In this document: piece by piece, positions 32,650 through 41,984 of the stretch
Layout: every line of letters begins with the position of its first letter
How positions within the stretch are numbered: position 1 is the stretch's first letter
NCBI GenBank assembly: GCA_001782165.1
Contig: MFNV01000010.1
Location: 1-51,532, forward strand
Reading direction: 5' to 3'
DNA: 51,532 nt
From: Candidatus Levybacteria bacterium RIFCSPHIGHO2_01_FULL_41_15
GTDB taxonomy: Bacteria; Patescibacteriota; Microgenomatia; Levybacterales; UBA12049
Position numbers and translations under genes: made by a program
The notes under the pieces: model-generated
Database searches by the model: none
Seen by the model: only the letters and a program-made list of their open reading frames with translations
Told to the model about the DNA's origin: nothing

Positions 32650-33786
32650 ATGTTTGATAAACTTTTCAGTCTTTTTTCATACGATATTGGGATAGATTTG
32701 GGTACTGCAAATACTCTTGTCTTTGTTAAGGGTAAGGGAATTGTTATAAGAGAGCCTTCGGTTGTTGCGATACATAAGAAGACAAAAAAAATAATATCGA
32801 TCGGGACAGAAGCCAAAAAAATGCTGGGTAAAACCCCTGCGACAATTCTGATAGTAAAACCTCTTCGGGGAGGAGTAATTGCCGACTTTGATGCTACAGC
32901 AAAAATGATATCATACTATATCCAATCAGTACATCAGGTTGGAAATATTCTGCCTGCCGCGTGGTCCAAGCCCAAGGTAGTAATAGGTATCCCCTCGGCT
33001 GTAACAGAAGTTCAAAGACGAGCGGTTTGGGAGGCGGCACTGTCTGCCGGCGCAAGGGAAGCGTTCCTTATCGAGGAACCTATGGCAGCGGCAATCGGGG
33101 AGGAGATTTCGGTTTTTTCTCCAACTGGATCAATGATAGTGGATATTGGAGGAGGGACGACCGAGATTGCTGTAATATCTCTTGGGGGAATTGTGTTGAG
33201 TAAATCTTTTCTTGCCGCAGGGGATGAGATGGACCGGGCAATATCGCACTATATAAGGCTAAGACACGGTTTGCTTTTGGGTGAAAAAACAACCGAGGAG
33301 GTAAAACTTAAGATCGGAAGCGCATCAGAGAGTAAATTCAAAATTCAAAAGGCAAAAATCAAAAGCGAAAATGAGAAAAACGAAGATGAAAGTCACGGCG
33401 AGAAGTTTAATCCTGTGCAACTTAGAGAGAAGGTTGCGGTTGTGAGAGGGAGAGATATAGAGACTGGATTTCCCAAGAGTCTTAAGGTTACAGAGGTTGA
33501 GGTAAGAGAAGCTCTTGCCCCGGTCGTCTCAGAGATTATAGAAGGGATTTCCGATGCTTTGGAAGATGCACCCCCTGAGCTTGTCTCGGATATACTCGAG
33601 CATGGGATACTCTTAACAGGAGGAGGATCACTTCTTCCGGGGATAGAAGATATTATAGCTGAGAGGACCCGTATTCCTGTTATAAAGTCAGAAGACCCTC
33701 TTACCAGTGTGGTGAAGGGTACCGGGAAAGTGCTTGAAGACGAATCGCTTCTTGAAAGAGTCAAAGTCATCGGCGGCCTGAAATAA
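32650..33786 (+). CDS. mreB: Rod-shape-determining actin homologue MreB
   Basis: 378 residues. Actin-fold nucleotide motifs are intact: DIGIDLGTANTLVFVKGKGI (phosphate 1), VDIGGGTTEIAVISLGGIV (phosphate 2) and GILLTGGGSLLPGIEDII (adenosine). It polymerises under the membrane and directs wall synthesis. After KLKIGSASES an insertion of ~35 residues (KFKIQKAKIKSENEKNEDE) is present, encoded by AT-rich DNA like the dispersed filler repeats. First gene of mreB-mreC-mreD-PBP2. Confidence 0.96.
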   Translation: MFDKLFSLFSYDIGIDLGTANTLVFVKGKGIVIREPSVVAIHKKTKKIISIGTEAKKMLGKTPATILIVKPLRGGVIADFDATAKMISYYIQSVHQVGNILPAAWSKPKVVIGIPSAVTEVQRRAVWEAALSAGAREAFLIEEPMAAAIGEEISVFSPTGSMIVDIGGGTTEIAVISLGGIVLSKSFLAAGDEMDRAISHYIRLRHGLLLGEKTTEEVKLKIGSASESKFKIQKAKIKSENEKNEDESHGEKFNPVQLREKVAVVRGRDIETGFPKSLKVTEVEVREALAPVVSEIIEGISDALEDAPPELVSDILEHGILLTGGGSLLPGIEDIIAERTRIPVIKSEDPLTSVVKGTGKVLEDESLLERVKVIGGLK

Positions 33787-34018
33787 TTCAGAATCTAGAA
33801 TTCAGAATTAAGAATTACGAATAGTAAGCTTCGAATTAACACCAAGAGCTGAAGTTAGCAATTAGCTATTAGCACTGATAATTAAGGTATTTATTAATGG
33901 CTGTTTGTACTAGCAAATACTAACGGTGTCTACTAATAATTAGCAGTTGATACAAGTGTCTGCTTTCGTGGGTTTTTTGTGGCTTGTTATCTTTTTCAAA
34001 AGAGACTAAAATCTTTTT
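33787..34018. other. mreB-mreC gap with filler repeats
   Basis: Contains the filler unit AGAATTCAGAATTAAGAATT near 33798 and small inverted repeats (TTAGC..GCTAA) near 33855-33890. No gene or promoter is clear. Confidence 0.45.
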
Positions 34019-34819
34019 ATGAAGAAAAAAAGTAATTTTATCCCCGTTTTTATAATTCTTCTCATTCTATCTTTTATAGTATTTTCTTTTTCAAAATCAG
34101 GATTTTTGGAGGGGTCTTTTTCTATCACGGAGAAAATCTTTTCACCCCTAAGAACTTTAAGCTTTGCTCCTTTTGGATTTTTTTCAAAGATATCCAGAGA
34201 TTCTGAGCTTCAAAAGCTGTCGGAGGAGAATAAAGATCTTATTAAAAGACTTGTGGAGCATGAAAGACTCAAAAAAGATAACTTGGCCTTGCGGGATCAG
34301 TTTCAAACCATAAGCCCCAAGAGTACATCTCTTATTCCCGCCAAAATCGTTGGAGCTCCCAGCTTCATCCCCGGGATCTTTGATCCTGTTAGTTTTATTA
34401 TCGACAAAGGAACAAAGGATGGGGTCGGGGAAGGTTTTGCAGTGATTTATAAAGATAATATTGTCGGAAAAGTAATCCAGGCCTCTTTCTATTTTTCAAA
34501 AGTTGACCTTGTCACCAAGCGTTCCTTAAGCCTTACAGTCAGAGATTTAGGAACTTCTGCTATGGGAGTTGTGAAAGGGGAGGGGGGTAGGGAAATGATC
34601 CTGGATAATGTAATTCAATCAGATGAAATAAGGCAAGGAGATATTATTGTCTCAAAGGGAGACCTGAGTTTGGATGGACGTGGGTATCCGCCCGATCTTG
34701 TAGTTGGAAAAGTAATTTCTTTAGAGAAAAATCCAAGCGAACTTTTCAAGAAAGGAAAGGTTTTGAGCCTTTTGGATTTCTCTAGTCTCGAAATGGTCTT
34801 TGTTGTACGCTTAGAATGA
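34019..34819 (+). CDS. mreC: Rod-shape-determining protein MreC
   Basis: 266 residues. One N-terminal transmembrane helix (FIPVFIILLILSFIVFSFS), a coiled coil (ELQKLSEENKDLIKRLVEHE), then the beta-barrel domains with AKIVGAPSFIPGIFDPVSF and the conserved V-I-D-K-G-x-x-D-G-V turn (IIDKGTKDGVGEGFAVI). It links the MreB filament to periplasmic wall enzymes. mreD follows after one base. Confidence 0.92.
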   Translation: MKKKSNFIPVFIILLILSFIVFSFSKSGFLEGSFSITEKIFSPLRTLSFAPFGFFSKISRDSELQKLSEENKDLIKRLVEHERLKKDNLALRDQFQTISPKSTSLIPAKIVGAPSFIPGIFDPVSFIIDKGTKDGVGEGFAVIYKDNIVGKVIQASFYFSKVDLVTKRSLSLTVRDLGTSAMGVVKGEGGREMILDNVIQSDEIRQGDIIVSKGDLSLDGRGYPPDLVVGKVISLEKNPSELFKKGKVLSLLDFSSLEMVFVVRLE

Positions 34820-34820
34820 A

Positions 34821-35255
34821 ATGATTATTTTAATAATACTTGCCTTATTTTTAGTTCTTCAAGTAGCTCTCACGACTATTCCTCTGGTTTTTATTTTCCA
34901 TCTTTTAAGCGCTGTTATCTTAAGAAAGCTCTGGGTTCTTGGGACGGCATTTTTTTCGGGAATTTTTCTTGACATTATGCTTCATAATCCTGTTGGAGGA
35001 ACAAGCATATTTTTTCTTATCTCTCTTATGATTGTTTTTGTTTATGACCGGAAATTCGATATTCAAACTTATCCTTTTGTTTTTGCCGTGACATTTTTGG
35101 GAGATTTTTTAAATTCCCTTCTTTTTGGCTACCAAAATCTCTTTGTACACTCACTATTCTCAGGTCTTATTGCCGTTTTCTTCCTTTTTATTCTTATCAA
35201 ACTTAACAGATTTGATTTGAGCCATAAATTTTCATCTCTTTCTTATGAAGGTTAA
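34821..35255 (+). CDS. mreD: Rod-shape-determining protein MreD
   Basis: 144 residues with about four or five transmembrane segments. FFSGIFLDIMLHNPVGGTSI contains the conserved G-x-x-D-x-x-x-x-x-P-x-G motif of MreD. It overlaps the PBP2 gene by 11 nt, indicating an operon. Confidence 0.85.
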   Translation: MIILIILALFLVLQVALTTIPLVFIFHLLSAVILRKLWVLGTAFFSGIFLDIMLHNPVGGTSIFFLISLMIVFVYDRKFDIQTYPFVFAVTFLGDFLNSLLFGYQNLFVHSLFSGLIAVFFLFILIKLNRFDLSHKFSSLSYEG

Positions 35256-37029
35256 GCCCGGAGTTGCATTTCCCGATTTTATAAGTTCCGAAAAACAAAA
35301 AAAGAGAGGAGATTTGTACGAAAAATATCTTAGGACGAGAGAATTTTTTATACCTCTTTTTTTAATTATTATGGTCTTGGGTATTGTTGTTAAGCTTTTT
35401 TCTCTTCAGGTCCTTAAAGGATCGTATTATCAAGATCTTTCTGATACAAACAGAATAAAAACCATTACTATTTATGCCCCGAGAGGAATAATTCTTGACA
35501 GTAAAGGAAATCCTCTTACCTATAATGTTCCGGGATTTAGAGAAAATGTTGCCGGCAAAACGAGAGTTTTAGAAAAAGATGAGGCTCTATCTCTTATAGC
35601 AGGAGGCGAAAAAGATCTTGAAATTGATTCTCTCAGATCGTACCCGTATAAAGATGTTTTTTCCCATGTTTTAGGGTACATCGGGCAAATCTCAGAAGAT
35701 GAGCTTAAAAATCCCAAGTACGAAAGTTACAAAGCAGGCGATCTTATAGGAAAAATGGGAATTGAAGAAGCGTATCAATCTATCCTGAGGGGAATAGACG
35801 GAAAAGAGCTTATTGAAGTGAACAATCTTGGTGAAACAGTAAGAAGGCTGGGACAAACTGATCCAATTCCAGGGGAGGACATAGTTGTCACTCTGGACTT
35901 AAGACTTCAGAAGGTAGCGTTTGAGGCAATGAAAGAAGTCAAAAAAGGAGCTGCGATTGTATCAACTCCAAAAGGAGAAATCTTGGTTTTACTTTCTAAA
36001 CCGTCGTTTGACCCCAACCTTTTTACTTTAGGCAAAAGTTACAAGCCCTTTTCCTCCTCAAGCTATCGAAGTGTCGAAGAGGTTCTGTCCGATACTGTAA
36101 ATCAATCGCTTCTCAACAGGGCAATATCAGGAGTTTATCCGCCCGGCTCAACCTTCAAACTGGTTGTCGCAGCCTCGGGTCTTGAAAATAAAATCATAAA
36201 TCAGAATTTTGAAATTGTGGACACCGGAGTAATAAATGTGGGCGCATTCTCTTTTTCGAACTGGTACTTTACCCAGTATGGGAAAACAGACGGAGAGGTA
36301 AATATTGTGAAAGGAATAAAAAGATCAAACGACGTCTTTTTCTACAAACTTGGGGAAAAAATAGGTGTTGATAAAATCTCAGAAATGGCAGAGCATTTTG
36401 GGCTTGGGAAAAAACTTGGAATAGATCTTTCAGGAGAAGAAGAAGGATTAATCCCAAGCCCATCATGGAAAAAAAGTTACATAGGAGAACCTTGGTATCT
36501 TGGAGACACTTATAATTACAGTATCGGGCAGGGATATATTCTGACAACACCTCTTCAGGTAAATTACTGGACACAGGTTTTCTCAAATGGAGGAGATTTT
36601 TACAGACCTCATCTTATTAAAGGCAGTTTTGCTCCTTCTAAAAAAAATTTAATAGGAACAGAGGCTTTAAATCTTATAAGAGAGGGGATGAGGCAGTCTT
36701 GCTCACCCGGAGGAGTTGCCTGGCCGCTGTTCGAATTTAGAGTTCAGAATTCAAAATTAAGAATTGATGGAAAGAACTTTCTAGAAGTTCCGGAGGCTAC
36801 AACTTCGGCAAACTTTGAAGACTACAGAAAAGTAAGTGTTGCCTGTAAAACCGGGACTGCCCAGCATGGAGGAGAGGGAACTCTTCCTCATGCATGGATT
36901 ACTCTTTTTGCACCTGCCTACGATCCTGAGATAGTAGTTACTGTTCTTGTTGAGGAGTCAGGAGAAGGGTCAAATATCGCAGCACCGATTGCCAAGAAAA
37001 TTCTTGAGGCATACTTTCAGGGAAAATAA
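35245..37029 (+). CDS. mrdA: Penicillin-binding protein 2 (transpeptidase)
   Basis: 594 residues. An N-terminal membrane anchor is followed by the PBP dimerisation domain (YAPRGIILDSKGNPLTYNVP) and the transpeptidase domain: PPGSTFKLVVA with the active-site Ser at residue 302, SND (in KRSNDVFFYKLGE) and KTGTA at 535-539. It cross-links peptidoglycan in the elongasome. A short stretch just before the KTG region (EFRVQNSKLRIDGKN) is encoded by AT filler (agttcagaattcaaaattaa). rodA, the usual partner, is not next to it. Confidence 0.93.
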   Translation: MKVKPGVAFPDFISSEKQKKRGDLYEKYLRTREFFIPLFLIIMVLGIVVKLFSLQVLKGSYYQDLSDTNRIKTITIYAPRGIILDSKGNPLTYNVPGFRENVAGKTRVLEKDEALSLIAGGEKDLEIDSLRSYPYKDVFSHVLGYIGQISEDELKNPKYESYKAGDLIGKMGIEEAYQSILRGIDGKELIEVNNLGETVRRLGQTDPIPGEDIVVTLDLRLQKVAFEAMKEVKKGAAIVSTPKGEILVLLSKPSFDPNLFTLGKSYKPFSSSSYRSVEEVLSDTVNQSLLNRAISGVYPPGSTFKLVVAASGLENKIINQNFEIVDTGVINVGAFSFSNWYFTQYGKTDGEVNIVKGIKRSNDVFFYKLGEKIGVDKISEMAEHFGLGKKLGIDLSGEEEGLIPSPSWKKSYIGEPWYLGDTYNYSIGQGYILTTPLQVNYWTQVFSNGGDFYRPHLIKGSFAPSKKNLIGTEALNLIREGMRQSCSPGGVAWPLFEFRVQNSKLRIDGKNFLEVPEATTSANFEDYRKVSVACKTGTAQHGGEGTLPHAWITLFAPAYDPEIVVTVLVEESGEGSNIAAPIAKKILEAYFQGK

Positions 37030-37064
37030 TTAACTGTGGGATGATTATTAAAAGCGCCTTATGT

Positions 37065-37517
37065 CTATTTTTGCTGCGCCTCGTATTCTCTTACCACTCT
37101 CGCAAGACGGCTGAGCTGATCTTTTTGATGTAACTTGCCAATCGTTTTCCAAGAAGTAATATCCCTTACGACAGTAAGACTTAAGCCGTTTGGTAGAGTT
37201 GGATCAAAAAACAGATGAGAAACGGACCCGGTTTTCGGATCTATAAAAGGAGTAGCAGGTCCAACAAAAACTAATTCAGAGGTACTCTTTCCATTATCAT
37301 CAGGATGAGATTCTCTACTTAACCTAATTATATCTCCTATTACGACAAAACCCTTTACCGAAGCATTATGGAGGTCATAATTACTGATGCCGTTTTCTCT
37401 CCCTTTCCTAAACCACTTTTTTGCCCAGGGAAAAGTTACCTCTTCAGGCTTACGGGTACATAAAGGTGAGCGGCTGGTTTCAGATAAGCGCCTGCTTAGA
37501 ATTTCCGAAAGTCTCAT
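37065..37517 (-). CDS. Hypothetical protein
   Basis: 150 residues, no family recognised. Mixed alpha/beta with a basic N-terminus (LSEILSRRLSETSRS) and a central beta-rich part (KGFVVIGDIIRLSRESHP, ELVFVGPATPFIDPKTG). No signal peptide or membrane span. It converges on the end of the mre cluster and is followed, on the other strand, by dprA. Confidence 0.5.
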   Translation of the reverse strand: MRLSEILSRRLSETSRSPLCTRKPEEVTFPWAKKWFRKGRENGISNYDLHNASVKGFVVIGDIIRLSRESHPDDNGKSTSELVFVGPATPFIDPKTGSVSHLFFDPTLPNGLSLTVVRDITSWKTIGKLHQKDQLSRLARVVREYEAQQK

Positions 37518-37597
37518 GTTATGTATTTAAATCTTGAAATAAGTCTAGATAATAGCACTTTACTATTTAATTTTCAACTCCTATTATTAAATTGATT

Positions 37598-38695
37598 ATG
37601 AAAGATGAAAGGTTTTACTGGCTGTCATTTTCGCTTTTTCCGGGGATAGGACCTTTGAAGTTTAAAAAACTACTTAATGAGTTTGGAACGGCAGAGAAAG
37701 CGTGGAAAGCGCCTTTGGATTCTTTGAAAAAGGTTATCGGGGATATAACTTCAGAAAAATTTGATAATTTTCGTAAAGATTTTTCCGTCGAAAATTATCT
37801 TCTCAAACTTAAAAAGGCAGATGTTTGGTTTATAACTTCAAATGACCCATTTTATCCTTCCTCTCTTTTGCAGATTAAGAATCCGCCTTTTGTTCTGTTT
37901 GGCCGAGGATTAAAGTTTGACAAACTTAAAAATGAGCTTGAAAGAACTATTGCGATCGTCGGTACGCGAAAACTCACAAACTATGGAAGAGAAGTTACCG
38001 AAATATTCACGAGGGATCTTTCAGCCTCCGGATTTACGATAGTATCGGGTCTTGCTCTTGGTATTGACTCTGTCTCTCATCAAACCGCTTTGGAATCCGG
38101 CGGAAAGACAATAGCGGTTTTAGGTTGCGGCGTTGACTGCTGTACGCCAACAACTAATCAAGGTTTATACGATAAGATTATAAAGGGAAATGGTGCAATA
38201 ATCTCGGAAGTCCCCTTATCATATATGCCCTCAAAGGGTCTTTTCCCATCTCGAAACAGGATAATTTCAGGTTTGTCTTTGGGCGTTTTGGTTACAGAAG
38301 GCGCAGAGGATTCAGGCTCTTTGATAACAGGTAATCTTGCCTTTTCTCAAAACAGGAAGGTTTTTGCAGTGCCCGGACCAATAACATCCGATTTCTCTAA
38401 AGGCCCATATAAACTTATCGAAAAGGGAGCAAAGCTTGTAACCTCGGCAGAAGATATATTAAAAGACTTAGGACTTAAGACTTCGGACTTAAGATTAAAA
38501 AAATCAAAAGTAATAAAAGGGGAAACAAGGGAGGAGGGGAAGATTTTGACAATTCTTCAGAATGAGCCGTTATATTTTGATGAAATAGTGAAACGGTCCA
38601 AGCTTGATTCTTCCAAAGTCGGAAGTTTACTTTCCATAATGGAGATAAAGGGACTTATAAAAAACTCCGGAAGTTTTTATTCAATAAACAATTAG
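37598..38695 (+). CDS. dprA: DNA processing protein DprA
   Basis: 365 residues from the ATG at 37598 (the preceding TTG codon is not needed). The Rossmann-like core shows AIVGTRKLTNYGREV, SGLALGIDSVSHQTAL, GKTIAVLGCGVD and GSLITGNLAFSQNRKVFAVPG. A C-terminal winged helix (LYFDEIVKRSKLDSSKVGSL) is present. DprA loads RecA onto incoming single-stranded DNA during natural transformation, consistent with DNA uptake in this lineage. A short segment (LGLKTSDLRLKKSK) between core and winged helix is encoded by repeated filler (gacttaagact, gacttaagatt). Confidence 0.92.
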   Translation: MKDERFYWLSFSLFPGIGPLKFKKLLNEFGTAEKAWKAPLDSLKKVIGDITSEKFDNFRKDFSVENYLLKLKKADVWFITSNDPFYPSSLLQIKNPPFVLFGRGLKFDKLKNELERTIAIVGTRKLTNYGREVTEIFTRDLSASGFTIVSGLALGIDSVSHQTALESGGKTIAVLGCGVDCCTPTTNQGLYDKIIKGNGAIISEVPLSYMPSKGLFPSRNRIISGLSLGVLVTEGAEDSGSLITGNLAFSQNRKVFAVPGPITSDFSKGPYKLIEKGAKLVTSAEDILKDLGLKTSDLRLKKSKVIKGETREEGKILTILQNEPLYFDEIVKRSKLDSSKVGSLLSIMEIKGLIKNSGSFYSINN

Positions 38696-38716
38696 GGGTG
38701 AGATTCGTCTGAATAG

Positions 38717-39130
38717 TCATCCTCGGATCCCAGTCCGCGGCCTGCCTCTTTCACGTGATTGCATTGATGCAATGTCATCTTCATCCCACCAGTTTTTCCT
38801 AAAGGGCTTGTCCGAAAACTCAGCTTCTCTTCTCTGTTCAGTTTTCCAATCTCGGTAAATCTGTTCTGCCCGCTTTTTTGCATCTTCTTTATATTTTGTC
38901 GGAGGCCCTTCAGTTGCTTTTAATAAATCAAATTGAGCAAGGACTATTGCCTCATATCTTGGGAAGAGTTTTCCGAGACTATCTCTTAGACTTGTTTTTT
39001 CTTGAGTCTTCGGGTTTAGAAAGCTAATTCCTGCAAGTTGATCTTTGACAAACAAATGTTCGGGAGAATCTTGCGGTTCAGGATTTTTCTGAGACTCGTG
39101 TCCTTCCTTGGGCGTCAGGTTTGGTTCCAT
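38717..39130 (-). CDS. Hypothetical charged protein
   Basis: 137 residues, no family recognised. The N-terminal ~30 residues are disordered (Pro/Glu/Gln/Ser), the middle helical (LRDSLGKLFPRYEAIVLAQF), and the C-terminus basic with Gly/Arg. A promoter-like TTGACA is followed by an unusual (AT)n tract as spacer (about 39142-39160). Confidence 0.5.
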   Translation of the reverse strand: MEPNLTPKEGHESQKNPEPQDSPEHLFVKDQLAGISFLNPKTQEKTSLRDSLGKLFPRYEAIVLAQFDLLKATEGPPTKYKEDAKKRAEQIYRDWKTEQRREAEFSDKPFRKNWWDEDDIASMQSRERGRPRTGIRG

Positions 39131-39252
39131 AAAAATAGATTAACTTATATATATATATATATTCTGTCAATAGGAGAATTACCAGTCTTTAGCTTCGCGT
39201 TTGCGGATTATTAATTTTTTTGCTCTTTTTGTCATCGTGATATAATTTCCTC

Positions 39253-39474
39253 ATGCCTATTGTATTCTCGGAACATGCAAAGAGACAATTAGAAAGACGA
39301 AAAATTTCTCAAAAATTAGCAAAAAATGTAGTGATAAACCCGGATGAAATAAATTCAAGTTTCCGAGACAGAAAATTGCGCAGTAAGAAAATTCGTGGTA
39401 GACTAATTGAGATAGTTACAAAAACAGAAGGCTCAAAAATAACAATAATTACAGGATATTTTATTAAGGAGTAG
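39253..39474 (+). CDS. DUF4258 protein, toxin-like partner
   Basis: 73 residues. FSEHAKRQLERRKISQKLAK and the C-terminal beta part (LIEIVTKTEGSKITIITGYF) match DUF4258, a small RelE/BECR-like fold often paired with a DUF2283 protein. It precedes such a partner by one base. An extended -10 (TGATATAAT) lies 6 nt before the ATG, so the message is leaderless. Role as a toxin is inference from this pairing. Confidence 0.75.
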   Translation: MPIVFSEHAKRQLERRKISQKLAKNVVINPDEINSSFRDRKLRSKKIRGRLIEIVTKTEGSKITIITGYFIKE

Positions 39475-39475
39475 T

Positions 39476-39682
39476 ATGAAATTTAAATACGATACCAAAG
39501 TAGATGCAGTTTATATTGAATTTGCAAAAGGGAAATACGACAGTACGCGTAAAATCTCTGATGCTATTTTAGTAGACGAAGATAAAGAAGGAAAAATCTT
39601 GGGAATTGAGATTTTAGATGCGAGTAGAAATATTAATGCATTTAACCCAAAGAACCCCAAATTTTCAATAACATCTTCTTAG
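39476..39682 (+). CDS. DUF2283 protein, antitoxin-like partner
   Basis: 68 residues. KFKYDTKVDAVYIEFAKGKY, then ILVDEDKEGKILGIEILDAS is diagnostic for DUF2283. It is the second gene of a two-gene unit with a DUF4258 protein. Such pairs are widespread and proposed to be toxin-antitoxin modules, not proven here. A CCCC-ttc-GGGG hairpin follows its stop codon. Confidence 0.78.
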   Translation: MKFKYDTKVDAVYIEFAKGKYDSTRKISDAILVDEDKEGKILGIEILDASRNINAFNPKNPKFSITSS

Positions 39683-39683
39683 C

Positions 39684-39718
39684 CCCTTCGGGGTAAAGTT
39701 TTAATTTTACCCCTTGAC
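39684..39718 (+). terminator. Hairpins after the DUF4258/DUF2283 pair
   Basis: CCCC-ttc-GGGG overlaps a second hairpin GGGGTAAA...TTTACCCC, which ends directly at TTGACC. The arrangement parallels 9032-9058. Confidence 0.5.
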
Positions 39719-39813
39719 CACACCAATTTTAACATTCGGCTTTTCAGTATTATTCATACACGTCTCATGTTGCAATTTTGGTGGTCTTCGTCGCAAAAAA
39801 AAGTTTTTGCTCC

Positions 39814-39842
39814 TTGACAAGTATACTATCCTTTTAATTAAA
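39814..39842 (+). promoter_or_regulatory. topA promoter
   Basis: TTGACA, 17-nt spacer, ATTAAA, with a short leader containing GGAAAAG before the ATG at 39857. Confidence 0.5.
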
Positions 39843-39856
39843 CTGGAAAAGTTATT

Positions 39857-41980
39857 ATGAAGAATTTAGTTATTGTTGAATCGCCGACAAAGGCAAGAAC
39901 AATAGGGCGATTTTTGGGCAAAGATTATGAGATAAAGGCTTCGATGGGGCATATTATGGATCTTCCCAAAAGTAAATTGGGAGTAAATGAAAAAACTTTT
40001 GAGCCTCAATATGAGCTGGTTTCCGAAAAGAGAATGGCAATTTCAGATCTTAAAGAAGGAAGTAGGAAGGCAGAGTCTATAATAATCGCAACTGATCCTG
40101 ATAGAGAAGGGGAAGCGATCGCTTCGCATATAAAACAGATATTAAGTGAAAAAGATACTAAGATATTAAGTAAAAAAAATAAAAATCTCTTAATATCTCA
40201 ATATCCTAATATCTCAAGCTCCAAGTTTAAGAGGATTGTTTTTCATGAGATTACTAAAGAAGCCATCGAGGAGGCTTTGAAAAACCCTAGAGACATAGAT
40301 CAGGCACTTGTTGATGCTCAAACTGCAAGAAGAGTTCTTGATAGATTAGTGGGTTATAAAATTTCTCCCGTGCTTTGGCAAAAAGTAAGAAGAGGATTGT
40401 CAGCAGGGAGAGTTCAGTCTGTTGCCCTAAGACTTATTGTAGAAAGGGAGCGGGAAATAGAAAAATTTAAAAAAGAAAAATACTACACCATCACTGCGGT
40501 AATGGTAAATCTCAAATCCCACGCCGCCGGCATAGCCTCTGGCGACGCACGGCAAATCACAAATAACAAAGAGGAGACGGAGTTTGAATTAATAGAGATA
40601 GACGGAGAAAAGGTTGAGTTTCAAGAGACTCTAAATCTTTATGACGGGCAGTATAAGATTACAAAAACAACCCTCGATAATTTAGGCAAAACGCAGAGAA
40701 TAGTCGAAGACTTGGAAAGAAAAAATTTTGAAGTTTTAGATATTCTTAAAAAAGAAATTAGAAGAAGTCCCTATCCGCCTTTTACTACATCAACACTTCA
40801 ACAGGAAGCATCAAGACGATTGTTTTTTTCGGGAAGACGAACTATGAGTTTGGCGCAAAAACTCTACGAAGAGGGATTTATAACTTATCACCGAACAGAT
40901 TCCGTAGTAATTTCGCAAAGCGCGACTTTTGCTTTGAGAAATTATGTAAAAAAAGAATTCGGAGATAAATATCTTCCGGAGAAACCGAGATTCTACAAAA
41001 CCAAACAAAAATTGGCACAAGAAGCGCATGAGGCGATCAGGCCAACCGGCTTGAACAATCAACCATCAACAATTAACAATCAACTGGGAAGAGACTACGG
41101 AAAATTGTATGAGTTGATTTGGAGAAGGGCATTGGCTTCTCAAATGAGCGATGCGATTATTGAACAAACAAATGTTCTTGTTGATTCAGGAGACAAAAAA
41201 TACAGACTTAAAGCGAATGGGTCAGTTCTGCTATTTGATGGTTTTCTTAAGATTACACCGCAGGCTTTAAACGATATAATACTCCCGGATTTTAAAGTAA
41301 ACGAGGAAATAAATTTCAAAGAAATTCTTTGGAAAGAGCACGAGACTACCCCTCCTTCAAGATACAATGACGCTTCTTTGGTTGCAACTTTGGAAGAAAA
41401 GGGAATTGGAAGACCATCTACCTACGCAACAATTATTTCAACTATTGAATCTCGAAGATATATAGAAAGACAGGAGGGAAGATTTGTCCCAACGTATGTG
41501 GGGATTGCAGTTTCGGATTTTTTGGTAGAAAACTTTTCTTCAATAGATGATATTCCTTTTACTGCTTCAATGGAGGATGAGCTGGATGCAATAGCAAATG
41601 AGAAGAAAGAATGGGTTCCTGTTATAGAAAAATTTTATAGTGAGCTTGCGCAGAAACTTGAAGGTGTTAAGGGTGCACAGAGGGTCAAGATAGAAACAGA
41701 AGAAACAGATGAGCGTTGTCCTAAGTGCGGTTCAAAACTTGTAATTAGGATTGGAAGATTTGGCAAGTTTTTATCGTGTAGTACATTTCCAAAGTGCGAT
41801 TTTACAAAACCTTATCTTGAAGAAGTGGGAATTCCCTGTCCAAAGTGCGGAAAAGACAAAGGAGGACAGGTTATATCAAGAAAAACGAGAAAAGGCCGCA
41901 AATTCTATGGATGTTCAAATTACCCAAATTGTAACTTTGCCGCGTGGAAGTTGGAGGATATTAAGAAAAATAAGAAGTAA
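39857..41980 (+). CDS. topA: DNA topoisomerase I
   Basis: 707 residues. The TOPRIM domain begins NLVIVESPTKARTIGRFLG with the acidic TDPDREGEAIA motif. The active-site Tyr is 344 in GFITYHRTDS; most TopA proteins have Met where His follows here. The C-terminus has two zinc ribbons (CPKCGSKLVIRIGRFGKFLS and CPKCGKDKGGQVISRKT). It relaxes negative supercoils. Three lineage-specific insertions are encoded by repeat-like DNA: LSKKNKNLLISQYPNIS, SHAAGIASGDARQITN (GC-rich) and GLNNQPSTINNQL (caatcaaccatcaacaatt). Confidence 0.95.
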   Translation: MKNLVIVESPTKARTIGRFLGKDYEIKASMGHIMDLPKSKLGVNEKTFEPQYELVSEKRMAISDLKEGSRKAESIIIATDPDREGEAIASHIKQILSEKDTKILSKKNKNLLISQYPNISSSKFKRIVFHEITKEAIEEALKNPRDIDQALVDAQTARRVLDRLVGYKISPVLWQKVRRGLSAGRVQSVALRLIVEREREIEKFKKEKYYTITAVMVNLKSHAAGIASGDARQITNNKEETEFELIEIDGEKVEFQETLNLYDGQYKITKTTLDNLGKTQRIVEDLERKNFEVLDILKKEIRRSPYPPFTTSTLQQEASRRLFFSGRRTMSLAQKLYEEGFITYHRTDSVVISQSATFALRNYVKKEFGDKYLPEKPRFYKTKQKLAQEAHEAIRPTGLNNQPSTINNQLGRDYGKLYELIWRRALASQMSDAIIEQTNVLVDSGDKKYRLKANGSVLLFDGFLKITPQALNDIILPDFKVNEEINFKEILWKEHETTPPSRYNDASLVATLEEKGIGRPSTYATIISTIESRRYIERQEGRFVPTYVGIAVSDFLVENFSSIDDIPFTASMEDELDAIANEKKEWVPVIEKFYSELAQKLEGVKGAQRVKIETEETDERCPKCGSKLVIRIGRFGKFLSCSTFPKCDFTKPYLEEVGIPCPKCGKDKGGQVISRKTRKGRKFYGCSNYPNCNFAAWKLEDIKKNKK

Positions 41981-41984
41981 AATT

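Noticed and set aside
33393-33770. Minus-strand ORF of 125 codons in mreB
   Set aside because: Ser/Thr-rich shadow of the mreB coding strand.
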